A DNA stretch of 64,000 nucleotides from CAJINA01 sp964636125 (GTDB lineage Bacteria; Desulfobacterota; Desulfobacteria; Desulfobacterales; CAJINA01): assembly GCA_964636125.1 (NCBI GenBank), contig CAZWPX010000005.1, forward strand, positions 1-64,000, written 5' to 3'. The notes beneath the pieces are model-generated. The model worked only from the letters and a program-made list of their open reading frames with translations. It was not told where the DNA came from and did not search any database. The position numbers were made by a program, and so were the translations under genes. Shown piece by piece: positions 48,564 through 58,078 of the stretch. Positions within the stretch are counted from its first letter, which is position 1; each line of letters opens with the position of its first letter.

Positions 48564-48896
48564 ATGAAACAATACCTGATTGATGAACTCAGGCTCGAAG
48601 ATCACGAAAAGATAAAGGCCTATCTGGATGAGAACCTCAAAAACGCTTCCATGCCAGACCTGTACTGGATACCGGTGCCAGCGGACCTGCTGACCGGGAT
48701 TTACACCACCCACCAGGACTGCGGGCCGCATTATTTTGCCGTGGAACTCCATGAAGACCGGCTCGTGTGCGAATTGCTGGTACGGGCTGAGAATACCATC
48801 CGGTGCAATTGTATCCGTTATGCCTCCAAAGAGCAGCGGGATTGGCTCATCGATTTCTTTGATGCCATTCTGGAGAGGCTTGAAATCAGCATATAG
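48564..48896 (+). CDS. conserved hypothetical protein, 110 residues
   Basis: Not recognised. Soluble, acidic, with MKQYLIDELRLEDHEKIKAYLDENL and a C-terminal SKEQRDWLIDFFDAILERLE helix. A Cys-rich middle (CGPHYF, CELLV, CNCIRY) is notable, but the spacing is not a standard metal motif. It lies 51 bp before the RNase J gene, perhaps co-transcribed. Confidence 0.75.
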   Translation: MKQYLIDELRLEDHEKIKAYLDENLKNASMPDLYWIPVPADLLTGIYTTHQDCGPHYFAVELHEDRLVCELLVRAENTIRCNCIRYASKEQRDWLIDFFDAILERLEISI

Positions 48897-48947
48897 GGCC
48901 TGCCGGATATCCTGATCAGCCGCAGCCCGGTAACAGGAACTTCATAA

Positions 48948-50597
48948 ATGCTTAAAATTATTCCCCTTGGTGGACTGGGCGAAATCGGTCTGAATATGAT
49001 GGTGTTCGAATATGAGGACACCATTTTTATTATTGATGCCGGCCTCATGTTTCCAGAGGATTACATGCTCGGGATAGATTATGTGATCCCGGACATGCGT
49101 TACCTGCGGGCGAACCGATCCAAAGTTATGGGGATTGTGCTTACCCATGCCCACGAGGACCACATCGGGGCCTTGCCTTACCTGCTCAAAGAGGTGCGGG
49201 CGCCTGTGTTTGCGACCCCTTTCACCATGGGCATGGTTAAACACAAACTGGATCATTTCGACATGAGCCGGGATGCATCGCTACATGCGATTCATGCCGG
49301 GGAGACCCTCAAACTGGGGGCTTTTGAGCTTGGGTTTATCCGCGTAAATCACAGTACTGTGGATGGGGTGGGGATAGCTATCAGTACGCCCTACGGCCGG
49401 ATTGTACATACCGGTGATTTCAAGATCAGCAGCAATCCTATCGGGGGGATGGGCACAGATGTGAACACCTTTGCCCGGTGTGGTGAAGAGGGTGTCCTGC
49501 TGCTGCTGTCTGACTCCACCAATGTTGAAAAAGACGGCTATACGATCTCAGACCAGGATGTGGGCGATACCATCACGAAAATTGTGACCACAGCCACCGG
49601 CCGAATTATTGTAGCCCTTTTTGCTTCGAGCATTCCGCGTATCCAGCAGGCCGTTAAAACCGCGGTAGCCACCGGCCGTAAGATCGTTTTTAACGGCAAG
49701 AGTGTCGAAACCAGTGTGGAAATAGCCCGGCGGCTGGGATATCTTAAGATCCCCGTGGAACTTGAGCTGGATATCAGCCAGGTCAATGACTGCCCGGATG
49801 ATGAAGTGCTTATCATTACCACCGGCAGTCAGGGCGAACCAATGGCAGCACTTTCCAGGATGGCCTCGGGAAATCATCGGCACATCAAGATCAAGCGTGA
49901 AGATACGGTCATCCTTTCTTCAAAGTTCATCCCGGGAAATGAAAAAGCGATCACCGGGATCATCAACAGCCTTTATCGCCGGGGAGCCGATGTCGTTTAT
50001 GAGAAAATATCGGACATTCATGTGTCCGGACACGCTTTTAAGGAAGAACTCAAGCTGATGATAAATCTCACCCGGCCGGAATACTTCATTCCGGTACACG
50101 GGGAGTATCGGCACCTGATTTTACACTCTCGCCTGGCGCGCCAGGCAGGTCTTGCCGATGAGAACATCCTGGTTGTAGAAAACGGACAGATCATCTGTGT
50201 GGATGAAAAAGGCGTTCGGGCCTACGGTGATGTGGCGATCGGCAGGGTCCTGGTGGACGGCAAGGGCATCGGAGATGTCGGGCGGAGTGTTTTAAAGGAG
50301 CGGCGGGTGCTGTCGGAAGAGGGGCTTGTGGTTGTGAGCATGGCGTTCGATGAGGAGACCGGGATTATCATTTACGGCCCCAAACTGGCGTCGCGCGGAT
50401 TCGTATTCGAAACTGAAACCGGGCACTTGCTTGAGGACGCCAAATGTGTGATCCTTGAAATAGTAGATGAGATCGGGCCGGAGGCCAGTCACCGGGTTGA
50501 AAAAATCCGGTCAAGGGTCCAGACTGCGTTGCGAAAATACTTTTCCTTCACCATTAAGCGGCGGCCGGTTATATTGCCATTCATTCTTGAAGTGTAA
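48948..50597 (+). CDS. rnj: ribonuclease J
   Basis: 549 residues, the normal length of RNase J1/J2. Metallo-beta-lactamase core LPLGGLGEIGLN-like start (LKIIPLGGLGEIGLN) and the metal-binding THAHEDHIGALPYL, beta-CASP domain with GSQGEP and HVSGHAFKEELK, and the C-terminal domain. It is a 5'-3' exonuclease/endonuclease in mRNA decay and rRNA processing. It ends 2 bp before ftsK. Confidence 0.95.
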   Translation: MLKIIPLGGLGEIGLNMMVFEYEDTIFIIDAGLMFPEDYMLGIDYVIPDMRYLRANRSKVMGIVLTHAHEDHIGALPYLLKEVRAPVFATPFTMGMVKHKLDHFDMSRDASLHAIHAGETLKLGAFELGFIRVNHSTVDGVGIAISTPYGRIVHTGDFKISSNPIGGMGTDVNTFARCGEEGVLLLLSDSTNVEKDGYTISDQDVGDTITKIVTTATGRIIVALFASSIPRIQQAVKTAVATGRKIVFNGKSVETSVEIARRLGYLKIPVELELDISQVNDCPDDEVLIITTGSQGEPMAALSRMASGNHRHIKIKREDTVILSSKFIPGNEKAITGIINSLYRRGADVVYEKISDIHVSGHAFKEELKLMINLTRPEYFIPVHGEYRHLILHSRLARQAGLADENILVVENGQIICVDEKGVRAYGDVAIGRVLVDGKGIGDVGRSVLKERRVLSEEGLVVVSMAFDEETGIIIYGPKLASRGFVFETETGHLLEDAKCVILEIVDEIGPEASHRVEKIRSRVQTALRKYFSFTIKRRPVILPFILEV

Positions 50598-50599
50598 CT

Positions 50600-52768
50600 A
50601 TGCGAAAAGAAATCGTAGGACTCCTTTTATTTTTTCTCGTTATTTTTACCCTGATCAGCCTTTTAACCTACAGCCCCAACGACCCCTCCATTCATAATGC
50701 CGCGGTTGCCGGTGACACCCACAACCAGTTTGGACCTTTAGGCGCCCATCTCGCCGGGCTGCTCATCGGACTTTTCGGCCTGGGGGCTTTCTGGGTTCCG
50801 GTTTTACTTCTGCTGGTGAGCATCCATTTCTTTGGAAGTCACCCGGGCAAGATCATAGCCCTCACCGTGTCAGGTGGTATCATTCTGATTGTTACCACCG
50901 GGGCCCTGCTCAGCCTGGCGGCTTCACCGGGCAACGACTATCTCCTTTTCGGGAATGCCTATTCTTCCGGCGGCCTCGTCGGGATTCCACTGAAATCAAT
51001 TCTGGTGCGCTATTCCAATGTAACGGGGGCAACTATTATCCTCCTGGTCCTGTGGACGGTGGGGTTTATCCTGGCCACCGGGTTTTCACTGGTGAGATTC
51101 GGTGGGCGCTGCTGGGTTGCACTGAAATTGCTGCTGGATCGTGTGCAGACTTTCTGGATCAAGAGCAAGGAGCGCAGGAAAAAAGCAAAAAAAAGGGTTG
51201 CCGCCCAGAAAATACAGGCGGTGAAAAAGCCCCGGGAAGTGAAAATCAAAGCGCCCAAACCCAAGTCGGTCGTCAAGCCGGCGCCGGCACCCCGCCAGGA
51301 GATGTTCGACTTTATGCAAGGTGCCAAAGGGTTCAAGCTGCCTTCCGTTAAATTCCTGGACGACCCGGTAGAGCGTCCGGAGACGGTGGATGACGAAAAC
51401 CTGAAAATGCAATCCCGCCTGCTCGAAAAAAAACTCAATGATTTTGGTGTGAAAGGACAGGTGGTGACTGTTTCCCCGGGACCGGTCATCACCACCTTTG
51501 AATATGAGCCCGCCCCGGGCATCAAAATTAACAAGGTCGTGAACCTTTCGGATGACCTGGCCCTGGCGCTGCGCGCGACCAGTATTCGCATCGTGGCCCC
51601 GATTCCCGGCAAAGCGGTCATCGGGATCGAAATTCCCAATGCGACCCGCGAAATGGTGCAATTCAAAGAAGTGGTGGCCTCTGCTGTTTTCGCAAAAACC
51701 AAATCCAGTCTGCCACTGTGCCTGGGGAAGGACATTGTGGGCAACCCGGTGGTGGAGCAGCTCGAGAAGATGCCGCACCTGCTCATCGCCGGCGCCACCG
51801 GTACCGGCAAGAGTGTGGGGCTCAACACCATGATCTGCAGCCTGCTCTACCGGTCCACACCCGAGGACGTCAAGCTTATCATGGTCGATCCCAAACGGAT
51901 TGAGTTGTCGATGTATGACGGGATTCCCCATCTCATTACACCGGTCGTTACGGATGCAAAAAAAGCCACCAACGCACTTTTCTGGGCCGTGCGAGAGATG
52001 GAACGACGATATGAACTTCTTTCGGAATTTAAAGCCCGGAACATCGCGCAATATAATAAAAAGGCGGCCCAGTTGGCCGCCAAGCAGTCCGAAGATGCGG
52101 AGGAACCAGAAAAGCTGCCCTATATCGTCATCATCATTGACGAGTTGGCGGATTTGATGATGGTGGCCTCGCGGGATGTGGAAGTGGCCCTGACCCGGTT
52201 GGCCCAGATGGCCAGAGCGGCCGGGATGCACCTGATTCTTGCCACCCAGAGGCCTTCGGTTGATGTGTTGACAGGCATTATCAAGGCTAATTTCCCGGCC
52301 CGGCTGACCTACCAGGTATCCTCCCGGACAGACTCAAGGACCGTCATTGATGCCAATGGGGCCGAAAATTTACTTGGCAATGGTGACATGCTGCTGCTGC
52401 CACCCGGCACGGCAAGCCTCAAGCGGGTTCACGGTGCGTATATCTCTGAAGAAGAACTCGGGCGCATTCTGGGTTATCTGCGTCAGCAGAAAGGGCCGGA
52501 ATACAATGCTGAGATTTTAAAGCCACAGGCCAAAGAACCCGTGGCAGCGGAAGATGAAGCGTATGACGATCGCTACGATGAAGCGGTGGCCCTGGTAACC
52601 AAAACCAGGCAGGCTTCCATATCCAAGGTTCAACGGCACCTGCGGGTGGGGTATAACCGGGCCGCAAGGATTATCGAGAAGATGGAGGCTGAAGGTATCG
52701 TGGGCCCGGCGGACGGGGCCAAGCCCCGGGAGGTGCTTGTGCGCGGATACGACGATATCCCCGAGTAG
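50600..52768 (+). CDS. ftsK: DNA translocase FtsK/SpoIIIE
   Basis: 722 residues. Four or so N-terminal membrane segments (residues about 5-150), a basic linker with KKAKKRVAAQK, then the motor with Walker A GATGTGKSVGLN, Walker B IIIDELADLMM and a C-terminal winged-helix gamma domain (TRQASISKVQRHLRVGYNRAARII) that binds KOPS-like sites. It moves DNA at the division septum to resolve chromosomes. Its stop codon touches palindrome copy B. Confidence 0.95.
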   Translation: MRKEIVGLLLFFLVIFTLISLLTYSPNDPSIHNAAVAGDTHNQFGPLGAHLAGLLIGLFGLGAFWVPVLLLLVSIHFFGSHPGKIIALTVSGGIILIVTTGALLSLAASPGNDYLLFGNAYSSGGLVGIPLKSILVRYSNVTGATIILLVLWTVGFILATGFSLVRFGGRCWVALKLLLDRVQTFWIKSKERRKKAKKRVAAQKIQAVKKPREVKIKAPKPKSVVKPAPAPRQEMFDFMQGAKGFKLPSVKFLDDPVERPETVDDENLKMQSRLLEKKLNDFGVKGQVVTVSPGPVITTFEYEPAPGIKINKVVNLSDDLALALRATSIRIVAPIPGKAVIGIEIPNATREMVQFKEVVASAVFAKTKSSLPLCLGKDIVGNPVVEQLEKMPHLLIAGATGTGKSVGLNTMICSLLYRSTPEDVKLIMVDPKRIELSMYDGIPHLITPVVTDAKKATNALFWAVREMERRYELLSEFKARNIAQYNKKAAQLAAKQSEDAEEPEKLPYIVIIIDELADLMMVASRDVEVALTRLAQMARAAGMHLILATQRPSVDVLTGIIKANFPARLTYQVSSRTDSRTVIDANGAENLLGNGDMLLLPPGTASLKRVHGAYISEEELGRILGYLRQQKGPEYNAEILKPQAKEPVAAEDEAYDDRYDEAVALVTKTRQASISKVQRHLRVGYNRAARIIEKMEAEGIVGPADGAKPREVLVRGYDDIPE

Positions 52769-52911
52769 AAGCGGTTTCAGAACCTCCCCTCGGGCCCAAT
52801 CTCTGCGTTGGGCACGAGGTTCAAATCCTCGAAATACGAGAGTATTCCTCCGGTTTAAACCTCGTGGCCGCCTTGACATTGAACCCGATTGAAGGCCCTG
52901 AAACCGCTTCT
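52767..52911. repeat. 145-bp imperfect palindrome, copy B of the TCCTCGAAATAC family
   Basis: Perfect outer inverted repeats AGAAGCGGTTTCAG (52767-52780) and CTGAAACCGCTTCT (52898-52911), with centre TCCTCGAAATACGAGAGTATTCCTCCGG and the CTGCGT box. It fills the space from the ftsK stop to the next ATG exactly. A GTG at 52864 lies inside it and is therefore an unlikely start. Confidence 0.9.
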
Positions 52912-53571
52912 ATGGAAATGAGTTTACAGATGCAGGAAATTCAAGAACTGATTGAGGAGACAAAGGGGTTTATGGACCCGGCGGAAGGCCGGCGGCTGTA
53001 CGCGGTGGCCCTGGCGGCCTCCCGGATGGGGCCGTGCCTGGAAATCGGCAGCTACTGCGGGAAGTCCTCCCTTTATCTGGGCAGTGCCTGCCGGGAAAAT
53101 GGCGAAGTGCTGTTCTCCATCGACCATCACCGCGGCTCCGAGGAGCAGCAGCCGGGCGAAGAGTATTTCGATCCGGCGCTGTTTGACGAACGCCAGGGAG
53201 CCATTGACACCCTGCCTTTTTTGCGCCGGACGCTCGCGCTGGCCGGACTCGAAGAGACCGTTATTCCACTGGTCTGTCACTCCACCGTTGCAGCCAGGTC
53301 CTGGGCAACCCCGCTGGCCCTGGTCTTCATTGACGGCGGGCATGCCTTCGAGACCGCCTGGAACGATTATACCTGCTGGTCCGGCCACATCATGGCTGGC
53401 GGGTACCTTCTGATCCATGACATATTCAAAGATCCTGCCAAAGGCGGGCAGGCCCCGTATGATGTCTACAAACGAGCCCTGGCCTCGGACCTTTTTGACG
53501 ACCTGGATATGACCGATACGCTGGGGGTGTTGTGCCGGCGGGCGGATAGGGAAACCGGTGCAGCTGTTTAA
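52912..53571 (+). CDS. class I SAM-dependent methyltransferase
   Basis: About 219 residues from ATG 52912 (or 217 from 52918). The motif CLEIGSYCGKSSLYLG is the SAM-binding loop of the Methyltransf_24 type, with SIDHHRGSEE (acidic loop) and LALVFIDGGHAFETAWNDY typical of that group. The substrate is unknown. No ribosome binding site is evident, because the repeat element ends one base before the ATG. The end overlaps the mntP start by 14 bp. Confidence 0.82.
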   Translation: MEMSLQMQEIQELIEETKGFMDPAEGRRLYAVALAASRMGPCLEIGSYCGKSSLYLGSACRENGEVLFSIDHHRGSEEQQPGEEYFDPALFDERQGAIDTLPFLRRTLALAGLEETVIPLVCHSTVAARSWATPLALVFIDGGHAFETAWNDYTCWSGHIMAGGYLLIHDIFKDPAKGGQAPYDVYKRALASDLFDDLDMTDTLGVLCRRADRETGAAV

Positions 53572-54130
53572 TGTCGTTGCCATTGCGGTTGCCCTGGCAA
53601 TGGATGCCTTTGCGGTTTCCATTGCTACGGGTGTTTGCCTTAAACAAGTCAGCCCCCGCCAGGTGTTCCGGCTCTCATGGCATTTTGGATTGTTCCAGGC
53701 CCTGATGCCCATCCTTGGCTGGTATGCGGGTGTCAAAGTTCACGCCTACATGAACGCGTTTGGCCACTGGGTCGCCTTTGGCCTCCTGTCCCTCATCGGC
53801 ATCAATATGATCCGGGAAGCCTTCAAGCCGGAAGAATGTGATGTGCCCCAGAAAGACCCTACCCGGGGTTTGAGCCTGGTGGTACTGTCCCTGGCCACCA
53901 GTATGGACGCACTGGCCGTGGGATTCAGCGTTTCCATGCTGGATGTTTCAATCTGGCTGCCGGCCTTTATCATAGGGGTGGTAGCGGGTCTTTTTACAAT
54001 CGCGGGCCTGCAGATCGGAAAACGCATCGGAGCGCTGACACCGATCGGGTTTTATGCAGAAATGCTGGGCGGGATAGTGCTGCTTGGCATCGGGGTCAAC
54101 GTGCTCTACCAACATGGCGTGTTTGCATAA
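53558..54130 (+). CDS. mntP: manganese efflux pump MntP
   Basis: 190 residues, about six membrane segments in two repeats with conserved Asp: VALAMDAFAVSIATG and LATSMDALAVGF, and a GLQIGKRIG turn. The GTG start at 53558 overlaps the methyltransferase end by 14 bp and has AGGG upstream. It exports Mn2+. No manganese riboswitch was recognised. Confidence 0.93.
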   Translation: MQLFNVVAIAVALAMDAFAVSIATGVCLKQVSPRQVFRLSWHFGLFQALMPILGWYAGVKVHAYMNAFGHWVAFGLLSLIGINMIREAFKPEECDVPQKDPTRGLSLVVLSLATSMDALAVGFSVSMLDVSIWLPAFIIGVVAGLFTIAGLQIGKRIGALTPIGFYAEMLGGIVLLGIGVNVLYQHGVFA

Positions 54131-54231
54131 TCTTCACGTATCTGTCGGGTCTGCATGCAAATGCCATTGTTTAAATCTTTCTGTCTCAACAACGGCTATA
54201 TTGAGCCCACTAATGTTGAAAGGGGTCGTTT

Positions 54232-54630
54232 ATGAAACGCAAGCTTGTAATGGTTTGTGCTGTTTTCTTTCTACTTGCAATTCAGCCAGCTTTTGCAAGA
54301 AATAACGCATGCATCTTATCTTCCCAAGCGGTAGGCCTGGAACCGGCACAACTCCAAGATTTTTTTAGGCAAAAGGTTGTCGGGAGACTGCTTACCGGCC
54401 AGGGTAAGCTATTGAAAATAAAGCAAACCGGGGGCGATGGCGGTAGTGGCAGCTTTGTCGCTATCATCTCGTGTTCTGAAAAAGTACTGGTCATCATCCA
54501 GACCGATGAATTCGGGGTTAAAAAGGCCAGGGCCAAACAAGGTGCCATGGTCTCCTTCACAGGTGAGAGCACCAAGATGTACAAGAGCCATGGGATTGTC
54601 TACTGCCATATGAAAGCAACCATCCGCTAG
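54232..54630 (+). CDS. small secreted protein of unknown function
   Basis: 132 residues. A clear signal peptide (MKRKLVMVCAVFFLLAIQPAFA, cleavage after AFA), then a basic mature part with GQGKLLKIKQTGGDGGSGSF and VSFTGESTKMYKSHGIVYC. The pattern resembles small periplasmic OB-fold-like proteins, but I do not assign it. Good GAAAGGGG ribosome binding site. Two Cys may form a disulfide. Confidence 0.75.
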   Translation: MKRKLVMVCAVFFLLAIQPAFARNNACILSSQAVGLEPAQLQDFFRQKVVGRLLTGQGKLLKIKQTGGDGGSGSFVAIISCSEKVLVIIQTDEFGVKKARAKQGAMVSFTGESTKMYKSHGIVYCHMKATIR

Positions 54631-54654
54631 CTGCAATTTCTCCTTCTCCATCAG

Positions 54655-55377
54655 CTACTTGCGCGAATTATTTTTTACAAAGTAGAGCACAAGGCTTTTT
54701 CCGAGTACTGGATTCAACAGTCGATCGAGCCACTGCGTCAGGGGCGGCTTCTCCAGGATGTCCCAGGTTAGAAACCGGTTATAGAGATTCACCGCACGGT
54801 TGTCCGTGCGGGTCGGACCGACCAGGCATTTCAGCCACCAGTAAGGGGCGTGCAGGCTGTGGGCGAAATGGGTTGACCAGTGAGAGACACCCAGCCTCTC
54901 CAGGCGGGCCACCAGCTCTTTGCGCCTGTATATCCGCACATGTCCCTGGTTGGCATTGAAGTACTCATCTGACAGCTCCCAGCAGATCTTTTCAGGGTAA
55001 AACCGGGGTACACTGACGACCAGGTGGCAGCCTGGTTTCAAAACACGGATGAGTTCCCCCATGGCGGTTTCATGAGCGGGGATATGTTCCAGAACTTCGG
55101 AGCAGACAACCAGGTCAAAGCAGCTCTTTTTGAAAGGCAGCCGGCAGATGTCGGCCGTGGAAAGGGCCCACTGTCCACCTCCATGGGCGCCCAGGCGGTC
55201 GTGAAAACGGAGCCGTTCAGCGGCCTGAGCCACATCCGCATAGTTTAAGTCCGCGCCCACGGCTAAGGTCCGGTCCAGTTCATAAGCGGCCGCGGTGTGC
55301 CGGCCGGAACCACAACCAATGTCTAGGATCTTAAAGCCGGTCCGGATGTCAAGGCGCCTGAAGTCAACCGTGATCAC
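54655..55377 (-). CDS. class I SAM-dependent methyltransferase (Methyltransf_11 type)
   Basis: About 240 residues from a GTG at 55377 that lies within the end of the glycosyltransferase gene (14-bp overlap). SAM motif ILDIGCGSGRHTAAA, acidic DLNYADV, then FDLVVCSEVLEHIPAHETAM, typical of Methyltransf_11. It is coupled to the GT4 gene, so it probably acts on the same glycan or lipid product. Confidence 0.83.
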   Translation of the reverse strand: MITVDFRRLDIRTGFKILDIGCGSGRHTAAAYELDRTLAVGADLNYADVAQAAERLRFHDRLGAHGGGQWALSTADICRLPFKKSCFDLVVCSEVLEHIPAHETAMGELIRVLKPGCHLVVSVPRFYPEKICWELSDEYFNANQGHVRIYRRKELVARLERLGVSHWSTHFAHSLHAPYWWLKCLVGPTRTDNRAVNLYNRFLTWDILEKPPLTQWLDRLLNPVLGKSLVLYFVKNNSRK

Positions 55378-56620
55378 GGATGACCTCCCGGTAGGCCGCA
55401 ACTGTCTTTTCAGCAGCCCTTTTCCAGGTAAAATGGGACTGCATCCGCCGGTACCCGGCCTGACCCAGGGCCTGTGCTTTTGCAGGGTTGTCGAGAAGAT
55501 CTACAATGGCATCCGCCAGGGCTTGGTGATCGGCCGGCGGCACGAGGATACCGGCCTTGCCGACCACCTCCGGCAGGGCACCGCCTGTGGTGCTGATGAC
55601 CGGTACCCCGCAGGCCATCGCCTCTCCCACGGGCAATCCAAACCCTTCATATACGGATGGGACCACCGCAATGGATGCCCGCGCGTATTGCTGTACAAAT
55701 TCGTTGTCGCTGATACGACCGGTGAAAGTTACCTGGCGTTTGATGCCCAGTTTTTCAATCAGTTTAACGACGCCGCCGTTTTTCTTGGGTGCTCCAATGA
55801 CGACGAGCTGCAGGTTGCGCATCGTGGATATCACCGCGACAGCCTGCAGGAGGTAGTACAAACCTTTTAAAGGGGTATCGGCGCTGTTGGTAACGATGAT
55901 TCGGTTTTTCTCGCGGCGGATTGCGGGGACAGGGTAGAACAGGTCCGTATTGATGCCGTTCGGTATGGTTGCAAACCGGCTTTCCGGAATATTGAAATCA
56001 TTGCAGATGTCTTTTTTAGCGCAGTCTGAAACGGTGATGATTTTCGGCATCCGCCGGGCCACTCTTTTCTGCATGCCGATAAAAGAGTACCAGCGCCAGT
56101 GCTTGACCTTCTTCCACGTGGCCCGGACTGAATCGACCGCGATCTTGCGGTCGACGGTAATCGGGTGATGGATGGTGGCCAGGGTGGGAATCCGTTTACC
56201 AATAAGCCAGAGGCCGTAGGAAAGGCTCTGGTTGTCATGCACCACGTCATACTGCTGCAGCCGGCTTTTTACAAACTCCAGGGCCCGGAGACCAAAGGTA
56301 AAAGGTTCCGGAAAGCCCATGGTCGTCACGCCCAGCCATTCCAGCAGGTTGACCGGTTCGGCCAACTCCCGTAGAGAGGGTATGCGAAACATGTCCTCGG
56401 GATTGTAAAGGTCGAGGCAGGGCAGGCGGTGCACGGGAATGTCGCTGTCCAGCAGGGGATCGGGGGGGCCGGAGACGACTTCCACATGATGTCCCAGATC
56501 CTTGAGGGCTCGGCTGAGGTTCTTCAGGTAAACCCCCTGGCCGCCGCAATGGGGATTGCTTCGGTAGCTTAACAGGCAGATCCGCAGGGGGCGTGACGCT
56601 GATTGGTTCACAGTAGGCAT
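55364..56620 (-). CDS. GT4-type glycosyltransferase
   Basis: 418 residues in two Rossmann halves (GT-B). N-terminal SYRSNPHCGGQGVYLKNL with the Gly-rich acceptor loop, C-terminal donor-binding motif VPSVYEGFGLPVGEAMACG (E..G.P..EA) with GAL PEVV-type loop. It adds a sugar to an envelope polysaccharide, glycolipid or similar; the substrate is unknown. Transcribed with the methyltransferase. Confidence 0.88.
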   Translation of the reverse strand: MPTVNQSASRPLRICLLSYRSNPHCGGQGVYLKNLSRALKDLGHHVEVVSGPPDPLLDSDIPVHRLPCLDLYNPEDMFRIPSLRELAEPVNLLEWLGVTTMGFPEPFTFGLRALEFVKSRLQQYDVVHDNQSLSYGLWLIGKRIPTLATIHHPITVDRKIAVDSVRATWKKVKHWRWYSFIGMQKRVARRMPKIITVSDCAKKDICNDFNIPESRFATIPNGINTDLFYPVPAIRREKNRIIVTNSADTPLKGLYYLLQAVAVISTMRNLQLVVIGAPKKNGGVVKLIEKLGIKRQVTFTGRISDNEFVQQYARASIAVVPSVYEGFGLPVGEAMACGVPVISTTGGALPEVVGKAGILVPPADHQALADAIVDLLDNPAKAQALGQAGYRRMQSHFTWKRAAEKTVAAYREVIRDHG

Positions 56621-56695
56621 AATCGAATAGTATTATAGTTTTTAACTTCGCACTTCAAAACCGCTACTTGCCGATGGACATTTTATACTAACTTC

Positions 56696-56842
56696 GGGAG
56701 GTTCATTCAAAAATGGATTTTGGTACAAAATCAAGGTGGCCGCGATTATCAAACCGGAAGAATACATAGGGTATTTCGAGGATTTGATATGAGCGCCCAA
56801 CGCAGAGTTTGGGCCAAAGGACCTTTTTTAAATGAGCTTCCC
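56696..56842. repeat. 147-bp imperfect palindrome, copy C of the TCCTCGAAATAC family (reverse orientation)
   Basis: Outer ends GGGAGGTTCATTCAAAAATGG and, inverted, AAGGACCTTTTTTAAATGAGCTTCCC. Its centre read on the minus strand is TCCTCGAAATACCCTATGTATTCTTCCGG, and CTCTGCGTTGGGC is shared with copy B. It lies between the GT4 and HMG-CoA lyase-like genes; the rest of 56621-56990 holds nothing clear. Confidence 0.88.
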
Positions 56843-56990
56843 ATAAACAGGTGGGCCATCCTTACCTTTTGTAGTATAGTGGCGTCAATATAATTTTGGT
56901 TCTTTTTGCGAACCATATTTTTTGTTATTCCAAATGGTTCACAACGGTCTCAGGCAACAGCTGTGTGATCTGGGCAGGAACCGAAACCCC

Positions 56991-57935
56991 ATGGTGGCAG
57001 TGTGCAGTGACGCTTGGGAGGCACATTTGCAAACGCGCGATAGACAGTCAGCCGCGGTGACCCTCACGGAAGTCGGTCTCAGGGACGGTATTCAGATTGA
57101 GCCGCGGATTATACCTACGGAAACGAAACTTGAACTTTTTGACGCGCTGGTTGCAGCCGGACTCAAAAACATTCAGGTTACCGCTTTCGTGCACCCGGAA
57201 AAAGTACCCCAGATGGCCGATGCCGAACGACTGGTCCGTCATTTGACGAACACGCCCGATGTGGTGTGCTCCGGCCTGGTCCTGAATACCGCCGGGGTGA
57301 TGCGGGCACAGGCTGCTGGCTTGAAAAATGTCGAAGTGTCAGTTTCGGCCAGTGACACCCACAGCCGCAAGAACGCCGGCCTGCCCCTGGAACGGGCTGA
57401 GCTTATGGGCGTTGAAATGGTGGCTTGCGCCAAAGAGGCTGGCCTGGGGGTAAAGGCGAGTATTCAGTGCGCTTTCGGGTGTGTGTATGAAGGCACTGTG
57501 CCTGCTGAAAGGGTCACCAAAATGGCGGAAGCTTTCAGGGGCGCCGGGGCGGACCTGCTTTCTCTGGCCGATACAACCGGTATGGGAACGCCGGTCTTGG
57601 TTGCAAAGACACTGAAAACCGTGGCCCCAGTTACAGGTGACCTGCCGTTGGCCCTGCACCTGCACGATACCCGCGGCCTGGGGCTGGTGAACCTGGTGAC
57701 CGCCATGGATGTCGGTATTTCGCGGTTTGACACCTCTTTCGGTGGCATGGGGGGATGCCCCTTTGTGCGGGGGGCCGCCGGCAATATCGCCACTGAAGAT
57801 ACACTGTACCTCCTGTCAGCGCTTGGCATCCAAACCGGTATTGATATTCAGAAAATCGCGGCATGTTCCTTAAAGATGGAAAAATTTCTGGGAAAGCAGT
57901 TGCCAGGTAAACTCTATCGGTTTTACGCTGAATAG
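56991..57935 (+). CDS. hydroxymethylglutaryl-CoA lyase-like enzyme
   Basis: About 314 residues from the ATG at 56991 (family about 300; an upstream ATG at 56922 adds 23 residues of doubtful sequence). HMGL-like TIM barrel: TEVGLRDGIQIEP (catalytic R and metal D), ADTTGMGTP, LHLHDTRGLGLVN (metal His pair) and GGMGGCPFVRGAAGNIATED with the catalytic Cys in GGCP. It cleaves HMG-CoA to acetyl-CoA and acetoacetate, as in leucine breakdown, or is a close relative; the leucine pathway is not seen nearby. Confidence 0.87.
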   Translation: MVAVCSDAWEAHLQTRDRQSAAVTLTEVGLRDGIQIEPRIIPTETKLELFDALVAAGLKNIQVTAFVHPEKVPQMADAERLVRHLTNTPDVVCSGLVLNTAGVMRAQAAGLKNVEVSVSASDTHSRKNAGLPLERAELMGVEMVACAKEAGLGVKASIQCAFGCVYEGTVPAERVTKMAEAFRGAGADLLSLADTTGMGTPVLVAKTLKTVAPVTGDLPLALHLHDTRGLGLVNLVTAMDVGISRFDTSFGGMGGCPFVRGAAGNIATEDTLYLLSALGIQTGIDIQKIAACSLKMEKFLGKQLPGKLYRFYAE

Positions 57936-57983
57936 TTTCGATTCCTATTCGAATTGCAACTGATCGTTAAAATACCTCACGTT

Positions 57984-58072
57984 TGTCATTCCTGCAAAAG
58001 CCGGGCACGCAGTGAAGCTAAAGCGCTATCCAGCGGTATATCTGGATGCCGGATCAAGTCCGGCATGACGGG
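57984..58072. repeat. degraded GTCCCGTAAAAA-family element, copy E4, and likely bidirectional terminator
   Basis: Keeps GTCATTCCTGC...GCCGGG and GGATGCCGGATCAAGTCCGGCATGAC hairpins but has lost the terminal GTCCCGTAAAAA ends. It lies where the HMG-CoA lyase-like and mannosyltransferase-like genes converge. Confidence 0.7.
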
Positions 58073-58078
58073 CTGCGG

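Noticed and set aside
52864..52911. GTG start 16 codons earlier for the methyltransferase
   Set aside because: That part lies inside palindrome copy B, which has perfect ends at 52767-52780 and 52898-52911.
53500..53560. Manganese (yybP-ykoY) riboswitch before mntP
   Set aside because: mntP overlaps the previous gene by 14 bp, so there is no leader to hold one.
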